Shown: positions 55,431 to 64,000 of the stretch, in pieces
How the letters are laid out: each line of letters starts with the position of its first letter
Position numbering within the stretch: position 1 is the first letter of the stretch
Source of the DNA: Sphaerobacter thermophilus DSM 20745
GTDB lineage: Bacteria > Chloroflexota > Chloroflexia > Thermomicrobiales > Thermomicrobiaceae
Length of the DNA: 64,000 nucleotides
Assembly: GCF_000024985.1 (NCBI RefSeq)
Contig: NC_013523.1
Location: forward strand, 372,001 to 436,000
Reading direction: 5' to 3'
Notes under the pieces: model-generated
The model's input: only the letters and a program-made list of their open reading frames with translations
Databases searched by the model: none
What the model was told of the DNA's origin: nothing
Made by a program: the position numbers and the translations under genes

Positions 55431-56363
55431 ATGACGACGTCACCGCTCCTACAGTACGCGTTCTTTGAGGGGGAGTTTGTCCCATCGGATCAGGCCAAGG
55501 TCAGCATTGCGACCCACGCCCTGCAGTACGGGACCGGCGCCTTCGGCGGGATCCGCGGCTACCTCGACAATGACGGCCGGACGATCAACATCTTCCGGCT
55601 CTCGGACCACGTCCAGCGCCTGCTTCACTCCGGCCGGCTCCTGCGGGCGGAACTGCCGTACAGCGCCGATGACGTGTGCGGCATCATCACCGACCTGGTC
55701 CGGCGCAACGCGCCGCGCCACAACGTCTACATCCGCCCCTTCATCTACAAGGCCAGCCTGCAGTTGGTGCCGCGGCTCACCGGGCTCAAGGACGAGCTGG
55801 CCGTGTACATGATCCCGCTCGACGACTACCTCGACCTGAGCAAGCCGGTGCGCCTGATGGTCTCCTCCTGGCAGCGCATCGAGGACAACATCATCCCGAG
55901 CCGGGGCAAGGTCACCGGCGGTTACATCAACTCCGCCCTCGCCAAGGACCAGGCGGCCGAGGCCGGCTACGACGACGCGCTCATGCTGAACGAGCACGGC
56001 GAGGTCGCCGAGGCGAGCGGGGCCAACCTCTTCATCGTGCGCAACGGGACGCTGGTCACCTCGCCGGTCACGTCCGACATCCTGGAAGGCATCACCCGCC
56101 GCAGCATCGTTGAGTTCGCGCGCGATGCGGGCATCCCGGTCGAGGAGCGCTCGATCGACCGCAGTGAGCTGTACATCGCGGACGAGGCGTTCTTGTGCGG
56201 CACCGGCGTTCAGATCGCGGCGGTTGGCTCCATCGACGGTCGGCCCATCGGGGACGGCCAACGTGGGCCGATCACCGAGAAGCTGCAGGACATCTTCTTC
56301 ACGCTGGTGCGCGGGGGTGATTCGCCCTACCGCCACTACCTGACGCGGGTGCCGATCGAGTAG
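55431..56363 (+). CDS. ilvE: Branched-chain amino acid aminotransferase
   Basis: A 310-residue fold-type IV PLP transaminase that forms Val, Leu and Ile from 2-oxoacids. FFEGEFVPSDQAKVSIATHALQYG, GAFGGIRGY, PLP lysine K160 in SRGKVTGGYINS, and EVAEASGANLFIV match IlvE. ATG 55431 has GGAAGGG about 13 bases before it, followed by GGTGAG; the longer frame to 55254 is not favoured. Confidence 0.93.
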   Translation: MTTSPLLQYAFFEGEFVPSDQAKVSIATHALQYGTGAFGGIRGYLDNDGRTINIFRLSDHVQRLLHSGRLLRAELPYSADDVCGIITDLVRRNAPRHNVYIRPFIYKASLQLVPRLTGLKDELAVYMIPLDDYLDLSKPVRLMVSSWQRIEDNIIPSRGKVTGGYINSALAKDQAAEAGYDDALMLNEHGEVAEASGANLFIVRNGTLVTSPVTSDILEGITRRSIVEFARDAGIPVEERSIDRSELYIADEAFLCGTGVQIAAVGSIDGRPIGDGQRGPITEKLQDIFFTLVRGGDSPYRHYLTRVPIE

Positions 56364-56395
56364 TTGCTATCGCTGGGGGGAGTGCGCAGTCCCGG

Positions 56396-58102
56396 ATGGT
56401 GGGGGACGGGACAACCCGCGTCGGCCGGCTTGCGGCGCTGTTGGCGCTGGTGCTGGCGCTCACGGCCTGCTCGCCGTTCGGCCGCGGTGCCCCGTCGCCC
56501 ACCGCGGCGCCCACCGCGTGGGCCACGCCGGGCGCCGAACAAGCGGGTAGCCCGGCGACCCCCATCCCGTCGACTCCCAGCGTGAAGGGCGGGCGCATCG
56601 TCGAAGGTGGCCTGACCGAGCCGCGCACGCTCAACCCCCTCTTCGTCGCCGACCCGCTCTCCGAGGCGCTCAGTTCCCTGGTGTTCAGTGGGCTGGTGGC
56701 GGTCGACCCGGTCAGCGCCGAGCCGCGGCCCGATCTCGCCGAGTCGTGGGACGTCTCCGAGGACGGGCTGACCTATACCTTCCACCTGCGTGAGGGTGTC
56801 GTCTGGCACGACGGACAGCCATTCTCGGCGCGGGATGTGGTCTTCACCTACGAGGCAATGATGAACGACCGGGTGCGGTCGCCGCGCTACTCGCGCCTTG
56901 TGGAGCGCGTGCGTCAGGTGCGGGCGCTTGACTCCGCCACGGTCGAGTTCCACCTGGTCCACGCCGATGCTTCCTTCCTTACGACGCTGGCCACCCTGGG
57001 GATCGTCCCGCAGCATGCGCTCGCGGGTGTGCTGCCTGAGGAGCTGGTCACAAGCCCCTTCGGCCTGAGCACAGCGGTCGGTACCGGGCCGTTCAGCCTG
57101 CAACAGTGGATCCGCGGCGACCGGATACTCTTCCGCCGCCACGCCGGCTACCACGGCGGGCCGTTGGCGACCGAGGAGTACGTGTACCAGGTCCTTGGCT
57201 CGCCGGAGGATCTGCTCGCCGCGCTCCGGGAGGGCATGATCGACTGGGCGGAGCTGGACCCGGCGATGGTGGCTGAGGCGGAGCAGATCGATGGGGTGGT
57301 GATCGAGCGGCTGCCGAGCTTCGATATGACCTACGTCGCGCTCCAGCTCGACCCGGCCAAGAGCACGCTCTTCAGCGACCCGCGCGTGCGGCAGGCGCTG
57401 ATGCTGGCGCTCGACCGCGAGGCCGCGGTGGCCGAATTCTGGCAAGGCCACGCAGACGTAGCGGACGGGACGCTGCCACCGGCCTCGTGGGCGTATCGCA
57501 CCAGCGAAACGGTCTACCGGGCGGACCTCGACGCCGCCCGGCGACTGCTCGACGAGGCGGGCTGGGTGCCCGGGCCGGATGGGGTCCGCGTGAAGGACGG
57601 CGTGCCGCTCCGCTTCACGCTCACGACCAACGGCGACAATCCCCGGCGGCGGCAGGTGGCGGAGTGGCTGATCCGGAGCTGGCAGGCGCTGGGGATCGCG
57701 GTCGAGCCGCAGTTCGAGACCTGGAGCACGGTACGGCAGCGCGTGGTCCGCGAGGGCGACTTTGACGCGGTGCTCCTGGGCTACCGCTGGCCGGTTGACC
57801 CGGATCAGAGTATGCTATGGTCCTCGGACTCCTTTTTCGATGGACTGAATATCGGGCACTATGCGAGCGCCGAGGTGGATGCGCTGCTGCAGCAGGCACT
57901 TGAGGCCACTGACCGGGCGGAGCGTGCGGAGCTCTACGCGCAGATGCAGGAGCACGTGATGCAGGATCTGCCGGTCCTGCCGCTCGCGTTCCCCCATGTA
58001 CTGGTGGCGCGATCGGAGCGCTTGCAGGGCAGCGAGATTACCGTTATCCTGGTGCGCAATCGTGCGGATATCGCGCAGTGGGTTCCGGTCGTAGGCGAAT
58101 GA
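56396..58102 (+). CDS. Oligopeptide/dipeptide-binding lipoprotein (SBP family 5)
   Basis: A 568-residue extracytoplasmic binding protein. Signal with lipobox ALTAC (C25), a proline/threonine linker (26-60), then the SBP_bac_5 domain: LTEPRTLNPLFVADPL, LAESWDVSEDGLTYTFHLREGVVWHDGQPFSARDVVFTYEA, TGPFSLQQW. No permease gene follows; two ATPases (oppD, oppF) come after a promoter. ATG 56396 is 33 bases beyond the aminotransferase stop. Confidence 0.9.
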   Translation: MVGDGTTRVGRLAALLALVLALTACSPFGRGAPSPTAAPTAWATPGAEQAGSPATPIPSTPSVKGGRIVEGGLTEPRTLNPLFVADPLSEALSSLVFSGLVAVDPVSAEPRPDLAESWDVSEDGLTYTFHLREGVVWHDGQPFSARDVVFTYEAMMNDRVRSPRYSRLVERVRQVRALDSATVEFHLVHADASFLTTLATLGIVPQHALAGVLPEELVTSPFGLSTAVGTGPFSLQQWIRGDRILFRRHAGYHGGPLATEEYVYQVLGSPEDLLAALREGMIDWAELDPAMVAEAEQIDGVVIERLPSFDMTYVALQLDPAKSTLFSDPRVRQALMLALDREAAVAEFWQGHADVADGTLPPASWAYRTSETVYRADLDAARRLLDEAGWVPGPDGVRVKDGVPLRFTLTTNGDNPRRRQVAEWLIRSWQALGIAVEPQFETWSTVRQRVVREGDFDAVLLGYRWPVDPDQSMLWSSDSFFDGLNIGHYASAEVDALLQQALEATDRAERAELYAQMQEHVMQDLPVLPLAFPHVLVARSERLQGSEITVILVRNRADIAQWVPVVGE

Positions 58103-58138
58103 TCGAGATCGGTATATCATTTGCCGGCAGCGGGAGGT

Positions 58139-58167
58139 TTGACCACCTGCGGCGCCCGTGCTACACT
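58139..58167 (+). promoter_or_regulatory. Promoter of oppD-oppF
   Basis: TTGACC (58139-58144) and TACACT (58162-58167), spacer 17, with TGC before the -10. The long leader to 58336 contains a CGCGCGG..CCGCGCG hairpin. Confidence 0.75.
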
Positions 58168-58335
58168 GCCGATGACGCAGATGGCAGCTTCAGCATCCGT
58201 ACCTCGAAACTGGTTGGGAATCGGCACTCAACTCGCGCGGAAACCGCGCGAGCGGAGCCGTTGAGCGCGAATGCACCGCGGTTGCCGAGCGGGTGACGGT
58301 GTGGCGGCGGCAGGCGGAGAGGTGAAGGAGAGGCA

Positions 58336-59331
58336 ATGGAACCGCTGCTCGAGGTGAGGAACCTGCGAACCCAGTTCTTCACACAGGATGGTGTGGTGAA
58401 GGCCGTCGATGACGTGTCCTTCCACATCATGCCCGGGGAGACGCTGGGAGTGGTGGGTGAGAGCGGCTGCGGTAAGAGCATTACCGCCATGTCGATCATG
58501 CGCTTGATCCCATCGCCACCCGGCAAGATCGTCAGTGGCGAGATCCTGTTTGAGGGTGAAGACATCCTCAAGATGAGCGACGAAGAGGTCCGCTCGATTC
58601 GGGGCAATAAGATCGCCATGATCTTCCAGGACCCGATGACGTCGCTCAACCCGGTGCTGACGATCAACCGCCAGATCAGCGAGGCACTCGAGCTGCACCT
58701 GGGGATGAGCCGCAGCCAGGCACGCCAGCGCAGCATCGAGTTGCTGAAGATGGTGGGTATCCCCAACGCCGAGGAGCGGGTGGACCAGTACCCGCACCAG
58801 TTCTCGGGCGGTATGCGCCAGCGCGTGATGATCGCGATGGCCCTCTCCTGCAACCCACGGATGCTGATCGCCGACGAGCCGACCACCGCGCTCGACGTGA
58901 CGATTCAGGCCCAGATTCTCGACCTGATGCGGAACCTGCAGCAGGAGCACAACACCGCGTTGATGATGATTACCCACGACCTGGGGGTCGTGGCCGGCAT
59001 GACGGATCGCATCCAGGTCATGTATGCCGGGCACATCGTCGAGACGGCACCGACGGAGGAGCTGTTCGCCAACCCGCGGCACCCGTACACGGTTGGCCTG
59101 CTGAACTCGATCCCGCGCCTGGACGCGCAGGTCAAGGAGAAGCTCCAGCCGATCCGCGGTCTGCCGCCGGACCTCATTGACCTGCCGGACATGTGCCCGT
59201 TCCTCCCTCGCTGCGACTATGCGCGTGAGAAGTGTGAGCAGAAGAATCCGCCGCTGCTTGACGTGAATGAGCGGCATCGATCAGCCTGCTGGTACTGGGA
59301 GGAAGTCAGCAAGGAAGGGCCGAGGGCATAG
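58336..59331 (+). CDS. oppD: Oligopeptide ABC transporter ATP-binding protein OppD
   Basis: A 331-residue ATPase. Walker [10 protein letters not shown], signature FSGGMRQRVMIAMAL, Walker B LIADEPTTALD, and the C-terminal oligopeptide-type iron-sulfur-like cysteines (CPFLPRCDYAREKC) of OppD/DppD. AGGAGAGGC precedes ATG 58336. Works with OppF on a dipeptide/oligopeptide permease encoded elsewhere. Confidence 0.93.
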   Translation: MEPLLEVRNLRTQFFTQDGVVKAVDDVSFHIMPGETLGVVGESGCGKSITAMSIMRLIPSPPGKIVSGEILFEGEDILKMSDEEVRSIRGNKIAMIFQDPMTSLNPVLTINRQISEALELHLGMSRSQARQRSIELLKMVGIPNAEERVDQYPHQFSGGMRQRVMIAMALSCNPRMLIADEPTTALDVTIQAQILDLMRNLQQEHNTALMMITHDLGVVAGMTDRIQVMYAGHIVETAPTEELFANPRHPYTVGLLNSIPRLDAQVKEKLQPIRGLPPDLIDLPDMCPFLPRCDYAREKCEQKNPPLLDVNERHRSACWYWEEVSKEGPRA

Positions 59332-59334
59332 GCG

Positions 59335-60363
59335 ATGGCGACGGAGCAGGTGACAAGCAACGGCGAGGTCAAGCAGGGCGAAATCCTGCTCGACGTGCGC
59401 GACCTCTATATGCATTTCCCGCTGACCCGCGGCATCATCTTCCAGCGGAAGGTTGGCGCGGTCCAGGCGGTTGATGGCGTCACGTTCCAGGTCCGCAAGG
59501 GCGAGACCCTGGGGCTGGTGGGCGAGTCGGGGTGCGGTAAGAGCACCACCGGCCGGGCTATCCTGCAGCTCTACAAGCCGACTGCCGGCCAGGTTCTCTT
59601 CAAGGGCCAGGATCTGACGAAGCTCGACGCCGGCCAGATGCGCAAGATGCGGCGCTATCTCCAGATGATCTTCCAGGATCCGTATGCGTCGCTCAACCCG
59701 CGCATGACGGTCGGCAGCATCATCAGCGAGCCGATGCAGATCCACAACCTGGTGCCGAAGAACCAGCGGAACGAGCGGGTCCAGGAGCTGCTGGAGACGG
59801 TCGGTCTGAACCCGTACTTCGCCAACCGCTACCCGCACGAGTTCTCGGGCGGTCAGCGGCAGCGTATCGGCGTGGCCCGGGCGCTGGCGGCGAACCCGGA
59901 GTTCATCGTGGCCGATGAGCCGGTGTCGGCACTCGACGTGTCGATCCAGGCGCAGATCATCAACCTGCTGGAGGATCTGCAGGAGCAATTCCAGCTCACG
60001 TACCTCTTCATCGCCCACGACCTGAGCGTGGTGCGGCACATCTCGGACCGGGTGGCCGTGATGTACCTCGGGAAGATCGTGGAGCTGGCGGACCGCAACG
60101 CGCTCTACGAGGACCCGCTGCACCCGTACACCAAGGCGCTACTGTCGGCGGTGCCGATCCCGGACCCGGTCGTGGAGAAGAAGCGCGAGCGGATCATCCT
60201 GACCGGCGACGTGCCGAGCCCGATCAACCCGCCGTCCGGCTGCCACTTCCACACGCGCTGCCCGTACGCGATGGATGTGTGCCGGACGATCGAGCCCCGG
60301 TTCGTGGATCAGGGCGGTGGGCACTTCGTGGCCTGCCACCTCTATCCGAACTCGGGGGCCTAG
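59335..60363 (+). CDS. oppF: Oligopeptide ABC transporter ATP-binding protein OppF
   Basis: A 342-residue ATPase. Walker [29 protein letters not shown], signature [15 protein letters not shown], Walker [15 protein letters not shown], and C-terminal [14 protein letters not shown] are characteristic. Starts three bases after oppD; both ATPases are needed for the complex. Confidence 0.93.
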   Translation: MATEQVTSNGEVKQGEILLDVRDLYMHFPLTRGIIFQRKVGAVQAVDGVTFQVRKGETLGLVGESGCGKSTTGRAILQLYKPTAGQVLFKGQDLTKLDAGQMRKMRRYLQMIFQDPYASLNPRMTVGSIISEPMQIHNLVPKNQRNERVQELLETVGLNPYFANRYPHEFSGGQRQRIGVARALAANPEFIVADEPVSALDVSIQAQIINLLEDLQEQFQLTYLFIAHDLSVVRHISDRVAVMYLGKIVELADRNALYEDPLHPYTKALLSAVPIPDPVVEKKRERIILTGDVPSPINPPSGCHFHTRCPYAMDVCRTIEPRFVDQGGGHFVACHLYPNSGA

Positions 60364-60387
60364 CGCTAGGATCGAGCGGCTCCACTC

Positions 60388-61044
60388 GTGATCGGCTTTC
60401 CCGGCGCGCGACCGGACGCGACCGTTATCATCATGACGATGCTCGCGTTCGTGATCGCGACGACCGTGCACGAGTTCTGCCATGCGTGGTCTGCCCTGAT
60501 GCTCGGCGACGATACCGCCCAGCGTCAGGGCAGGATCACGTTGAACCCGATCGCGCACTTCGACCCGATCGGGTTCCTCGGCATGATGCTGATCGCCGTC
60601 GCCGGCTTCGGCATCGGCTGGGGCCGTCCGGTCCCGATCAACCCTGCGCGCCTGCGCGGCCGGCAGCGGGGCGTGGCGCTGACGGCACTGGCCGGGCCGG
60701 CGTCGAATATCGTGCTGGCGACGCTGTTCATCATCCCGCTCCGCTTCGGGCAGGCGGACCTGCCGTACGCGGCCGAGGTCTTCCTGAACCGAATGGTCTT
60801 CGTCAACATCCTGCTGGCGTCGTTCAACCTGATCCCGATCCCGCCGCTCGACGGCCACAAGATCCTGACCGGGCTCTTGCCCGACTTCTGGTACCCCTAC
60901 CTTGCGCCGCTGGAGCGGTACGGTGTCCTGATCCTGCTGGGGCTGATCATGATCGGGCGGATCGGCCAACCGATCCTGGTATCGATGTACGCACCGGTCT
61001 ACGGCCTCCTCAGGTCGCTGATCGCCGGCCCTGTGCCGATCTAG
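60388..61044 (+). CDS. Site-2-type intramembrane metalloprotease (M50 family)
   Basis: A 218-residue membrane protease. Zinc motif HEFCH (28-32, HExxH) and the second site NLIPIPPLDGHK (148-158, D155) lie in membrane helices; six hydrophobic segments. This short cytosolic-facing M50 group lacks a PDZ domain. It precedes the HD hydrolase and scpA-scpB, a common Firmicutes and Chloroflexota arrangement. GTG 60388, ribosome site weak. Confidence 0.88.
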   Translation: MIGFPGARPDATVIIMTMLAFVIATTVHEFCHAWSALMLGDDTAQRQGRITLNPIAHFDPIGFLGMMLIAVAGFGIGWGRPVPINPARLRGRQRGVALTALAGPASNIVLATLFIIPLRFGQADLPYAAEVFLNRMVFVNILLASFNLIPIPPLDGHKILTGLLPDFWYPYLAPLERYGVLILLGLIMIGRIGQPILVSMYAPVYGLLRSLIAGPVPI

Positions 61045-61046
61045 CC

Positions 61047-61610
61047 ATGTGTCGTATGGGGCTGGGTGGTGGACCGCTCCCGGCCGGCGCGGCGGCGCGA
61101 CCGGTCCAGCGGGTCGTGCAGTTCTTCGCCTACATCCGCCCGCGCCGCGGGGCGGTGGATCGCGAGTTGCGGCGACTCGTGACCCCGGAGCAGTGGGCGC
61201 TGCTGGCGCGCCTGAGCCGTGCCGACCGTGCGCACCTGCTGGGGGTCTACCGGCGCCTGGTTGCTCAGGGCTGCCAGGATTGTGACGTCTTGCTGGCGGC
61301 GCTGCTGCACGACGTGGGCAAGGCGGACGAGCGGGCGCGCACCGGTGTGTCGCAGCGCGTCGCGGCAGTGCTGCTGGGCCGCTTCGCGCCCGGGCTGCTT
61401 GCGGCATTGGCGCGCCCTGGCCGCGATCGCTGGCGGCACGGGCTGTACCTTGCCCGGGAGCACGCGCGCCTGGGGGCGGAACAGGCGCGCCAGGCCGGCT
61501 GCAACGAGCGGGTGTGCTGGCTCATCGCGCACCACCACGCCGAGGCCGTGGAGGATCCTGGCTTGCGCTTGCTCCAGGCGGCGGATGAAGGGATGGAAGG
61601 GTGGGGGTGA
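61047..61610 (+). CDS. HD-domain phosphohydrolase-like protein
   Basis: A 187-residue HD-superfamily protein. LLHDVGK (87-93, H88-D89) and a second histidine pair in LIAHHHAEAVEDPG are the metal-binding set. Substrate unknown; (p)ppGpp- or nucleotide-type activity is possible. ATG 61047 lies two bases after the protease stop, and the stop overlaps scpA, so it belongs to that operon. Confidence 0.78.
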   Translation: MCRMGLGGGPLPAGAAARPVQRVVQFFAYIRPRRGAVDRELRRLVTPEQWALLARLSRADRAHLLGVYRRLVAQGCQDCDVLLAALLHDVGKADERARTGVSQRVAAVLLGRFAPGLLAALARPGRDRWRHGLYLAREHARLGAEQARQAGCNERVCWLIAHHHAEAVEDPGLRLLQAADEGMEGWG

Positions 61611-62350
61611 CGGTCGCGCCGCCCTTGCGACTTGCCGACTGCCAGCTCCGGCTGCCCACCTTCGAGGGGCCGCTGGACGTCTTGCTGCGCCTGATCGAGC
61701 GGAACCAGCTCGACATCACCGACGTGTCGCTGGTGGCAGTGACCGACCAGTTCCTCGCCTACGTCGCGGCGCTGTCGGATACCCCGCCCGAGTTGCTGGC
61801 TGAGTTCACGGCTGTCGCGTCGCGGCTGCTGGCGCTCAAGTCGCGCTCGCTCCTCCCGGCGCCGCCGCAGGAGGTGGAGGAGCCGGAGCCGGACGATCTG
61901 ACGCGCCAGCTCCGGGTCTACCAGGCCGTGAAAGCTGCGGCAGGGCATCTGCAGGTGCGGGAGCGGAGCGGGCTGCGTGCCTTTGCGCGTCCTCCCGCGC
62001 GGCTGGATGGCCTCCCCGTGACCGAGCACCTGGCACCGGTGCCGCTGCCGTCGCTGCTCCGCGCGCTGCGCCGTTGCTTCGGACGCGTCCGCCCGGCACC
62101 GCGCCCGTACCGCCCTACGCCGATCATCACGCTGGCGCAGATGACGAGCCGCCTGCTGTCGCGCCTCCGCGACCGAAGCCGGTTCAGCGCGCTGCTCGGC
62201 GACTCGCCGAGCCGGGGGGAGTACCTCGTGGGCTTCATCGCGCTGCTCTCGCTGCTGCGCCAGCGGGTCGTCGACGCGACCCAGTCCACGCTCTTCGGCG
62301 AGATCGAGGTCTGGCGGCTCGACAGTGCGGCGGAGGCGGCCGATGACTGA
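61607..62350 (+). CDS. scpA: Segregation and condensation protein A
   Basis: A 247-residue kleisin that links SMC to ScpB. N-terminal winged-helix-like LPTFEGPLDVLLRLIERNQLDITDVSL and LLAEFTAVASRLLALKSRSLLP; C-terminal YLVGFIALLSLLRQRVVDATQSTLFGEIEV. GTG 61607 is preferred: GGAAGG lies 6 bases upstream and the codon overlaps the HD-gene TGA; GTG 61601 is possible. scpB overlaps its end by 8 bases. Confidence 0.93.
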   Translation: MTVAPPLRLADCQLRLPTFEGPLDVLLRLIERNQLDITDVSLVAVTDQFLAYVAALSDTPPELLAEFTAVASRLLALKSRSLLPAPPQEVEEPEPDDLTRQLRVYQAVKAAAGHLQVRERSGLRAFARPPARLDGLPVTEHLAPVPLPSLLRALRRCFGRVRPAPRPYRPTPIITLAQMTSRLLSRLRDRSRFSALLGDSPSRGEYLVGFIALLSLLRQRVVDATQSTLFGEIEVWRLDSAAEAADD

Positions 62351-62921
62351 ACCCTCGGTTCAGCCCTTCCAGTTGCCGCTCGAACAGGTGGCGGAAGAGG
62401 AGCGGGCCGCCGCGCTTGGCGCGTTGCTCTTCGTAGCGAGCGACCCGGTGCCGGTGGCGGTGCTGGCCCAGCACGTGGGATGTACCCTGGCCGAGGCGCG
62501 GGCTGCACTCGAGGAGCTGGCCGCGCGCCTGGACGCCGTCGGGCTGATGGTGCAGTGGTGCGGCGAGGATCAAGTGCAGGTCGTGTCGTCGCCGCGCTAT
62601 GCGCGGCAGGTGCAGCGCTTCCTCGGCCTGGAGCGGACGGTGCGCCTGTCGCAGGCGGCGCTGGAGACGCTGGCGCTCGTGGCCTATCGTCAGCCTATCA
62701 CGCGCGGCGAGATTGATACCATCCGCGGCGTCGATTCCAGCGGCGTGCTTCAGACCCTGCTCGCGCGCGGCCTGATCGAGCCGGTCGGCCGGCTCCAGGC
62801 GCCGGGCAACCCGATCCAGTACGGCACCACCACCGAGTTCCTGCGCTTCTTCGGCCTCGGCAGCCTCGCCGAACTACCACCTCCCCCCGACGACCTGCCA
62901 GGGCCCGAGGACGAGGGATGA
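62343..62921 (+). CDS. scpB: Segregation and condensation protein B
   Basis: A 192-residue two-winged-helix partner of ScpA and SMC. ALGALLFVASDPVPVAVLAQHVGC, TLEARAALEEL, LSQAALETLALVAYRQPITRGEIDTIRGVDSSGVLQTLLARGLIEPVGR are the family sequence. ATG 62343 overlaps scpA. A proline/acid-rich tail of about 15 residues is specific. Confidence 0.95.
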   Translation: MTEPSVQPFQLPLEQVAEEERAAALGALLFVASDPVPVAVLAQHVGCTLAEARAALEELAARLDAVGLMVQWCGEDQVQVVSSPRYARQVQRFLGLERTVRLSQAALETLALVAYRQPITRGEIDTIRGVDSSGVLQTLLARGLIEPVGRLQAPGNPIQYGTTTEFLRFFGLGSLAELPPPPDDLPGPEDEG

Positions 62922-62967
62922 GCTCCCCAACGCGCCCGGGCCAAGCACCGTGCGATGCCCGCGCCCC

Positions 62968-63744
62968 TCAGGAGAGGGCCATCGGTGACTCCGGCAGGAT
63001 CTGGCCGCCGTCCACGACGATGGCATGGCCGGTGATGTAGTTCGACTCGTCGCTGGCCAGGAAGAGCACGGCGTAGGCGACATCCTCCGGGGTGCCCAGC
63101 CGCCCCATCGGGATGACGGCCTCGGCCTGGCGGATGTATTCCTCCCCGACATCCTCCATGCCCTCGGTGCGGATGTTGCCGGGCTGCACGGCGTTGACCG
63201 TGATGTTGTCGCGCGCGACCTCGATGGCCAGCGTCCGAATGAACCCCATCTGGCCCGCCTTGCTGGCCCCGTAGTGAGCCCAGCCAGGGAATCCGGTGAC
63301 CGGCCCGGTGATCGAAGAGGTGACGACGATCTTCCCGTAGCGCTGCTGCCGCATGTGGGGCAGGCAAGCCTGGACGGTGAAGAAGGTGCCCTTGAGGTTG
63401 ATGTTGTGCACCAGGTCCCAGTCGGCCTCGGTCATGTCTTCGATCCGAGCCGACGGGAAGATCCCGGCGTTGGCGCAGAGGATGTGGAGCCCGCCGAAAC
63501 GGCTCACCGCGAAGCTCGCCATCGCCTCGGCGTCCGACCGCTTCGTGACGTCGGTGCGGATGAAGTCAACCTCCTGCCCGGCCTGCCGGAGTTCCTCCGC
63601 CGTCGCCATCCCTCGGGCCTCATCGACATCCGCGATAACGACCTTGGCGCCCTCCGCCGCCAGCACGCGCGCGATCCCCTTGCCGATGCCCTTCGCGGCA
63701 CCGGTCACGATCGCGACCTTCCCCTCCAGCCGGTTTGGGCTCAT
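62968..63744 (-). CDS. Short-chain dehydrogenase/reductase
   Basis: A 258-residue classical SDR. TGAAKGIGKGIAR (NAD-binding), CANAG, S in TSSITG, YGASKAG (catalytic Y/K), and PGNIRTEGM. Substrate unknown. Its ATG overlaps the upstream gene's TGA (ATGA), so the two are translationally coupled. Confidence 0.9.
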   Translation of the reverse strand: MSPNRLEGKVAIVTGAAKGIGKGIARVLAAEGAKVVIADVDEARGMATAEELRQAGQEVDFIRTDVTKRSDAEAMASFAVSRFGGLHILCANAGIFPSARIEDMTEADWDLVHNINLKGTFFTVQACLPHMRQQRYGKIVVTSSITGPVTGFPGWAHYGASKAGQMGFIRTLAIEVARDNITVNAVQPGNIRTEGMEDVGEEYIRQAEAVIPMGRLGTPEDVAYAVLFLASDESNYITGHAIVVDGGQILPESPMALS

Positions 63745-64000
63745 GCGTCACCTCCTTCTGCCTCGCCCTTGCCGGGCATGGCCCGAGCCGCGATGGCTCG
63801 CAGCTCGGCCAGGCCGGTGTCAACCTCGTCCCGGGGGAGATTCCCGGCCTCCAGGTCTGCGTCACTTAGCTCACATAGTCGCATATAGAAGACCATCCCG
63901 CGTTCGAGGATGTCATCCGGCGCCTCCGGGTCGTCGACCAGCGTGAACAACCAGTCCTCCGCCCGGGCGTACTGCCCGCGCCGCGCGAAGTGCTGCCACA
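63741..64000 (-). CDS. Unidentified protein, C-terminal 85 residues (gene continues beyond window)
   Basis: An open frame entering from the right edge: WQHFARRGQYARAEDWLFTL, VDDPEAPDDILERGMVFYMRLCELSDADLE, then an acidic end. It is a helical, soluble segment that I might place near DUF6483-like proteins, but that is only a loose resemblance. A TTG at 63950 should not be taken as the start since the frame is open to the edge. Confidence 0.55.
   Translation of the reverse strand, partial: WQHFARRGQYARAEDWLFTLVDDPEAPDDILERGMVFYMRLCELSDADLEAGNLPRDEVDTGLAELRAIAARAMPGKGEAEGGDA

Overview
This 64 kb window is a densely coded, high-GC bacterial chromosome segment with about 60 genes and no rRNA, tRNA or CRISPR that I can see. 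Gene content (a eukaryote-like IleRS2, Zn-type L32, twin PstB, Tat/Zn surface hydrolases with a repeated FER module, a YedY-like/ferredoxin reductase/DUF6510 trio) and base composition suggest a thermophilic Chloroflexota of the Thermomicrobia/Sphaerobacter type. That assignment is from family recognition, not from a database search.

Layout. 1-3.1 kb: cell-surface and membrane genes (GAF/fRMsr-like protein, CAP-domain secreted protein, small transglycosylase-associated protein). 3.2-6.8 kb: ileS behind a promoter and a complete T-box leader with terminator. 6.9-8.4 kb: a lower-GC toxin-antitoxin pair coupled by ATGA overlaps to a methyltransferase. 8.5-10.2 kb: molybdopterin oxidoreductase, ferredoxin reductase and zinc-binding partner. 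10.2-14.6 kb: ffh-ftsY, radC and small membrane proteins. 14.6-16.8 kb: a repeat-rich island in which an intact IS (15705-16764, TTTA target duplication) and a MITE-like element are each nested in copies of the same GC-rich palindromic repeat. 17-22.3 kb: redox cluster with a FrnE-like thioredoxin-fold protein, MarR regulator, a luciferase-like/FAD-oxidase fusion, its luciferase-like paralogue and an Ohr-type peroxidase. 22.4-29.6 kb: Tat-exported amidase, DUF2085 membrane protein, aldehyde dehydrogenase, acyl-CoA synthetase, YciI-like protein.

29.7-38.2 kb is a complete phosphate regulon read leftward: phoB-phoR, then pstS-pstC-pstA-pstB-pstB-phoU, with an 11-bp tandem repeat (candidate Pho box) before pstS. 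39.2-46.4 kb is a rightward housekeeping run: DUF177-rpmF-fabH-fabD-fabG-accC-nusB-acpP-tatC, notable for lacking plsX. 46.8-55.2 kb holds rqcH, gmk, def, topA, a mannose-1-phosphate guanylyltransferase and dprA. 55.4-64 kb holds a branched-chain aminotransferase, an oligopeptide-binding lipoprotein and oppD-oppF ATPases without permeases, a site-2-type protease, an HD hydrolase, scpA-scpB, an SDR and the C-terminal part of an unidentified gene.

The observations most worth a second look are the luciferase-like/FAD-oxidase fusion cluster under a palindromic operator, the swapped GXHH active-site motif in the T-box-controlled IleRS2 (expected to affect mupirocin response), the nested IS/MITE/palindrome architecture, and the TA-methyltransferase tricistron.
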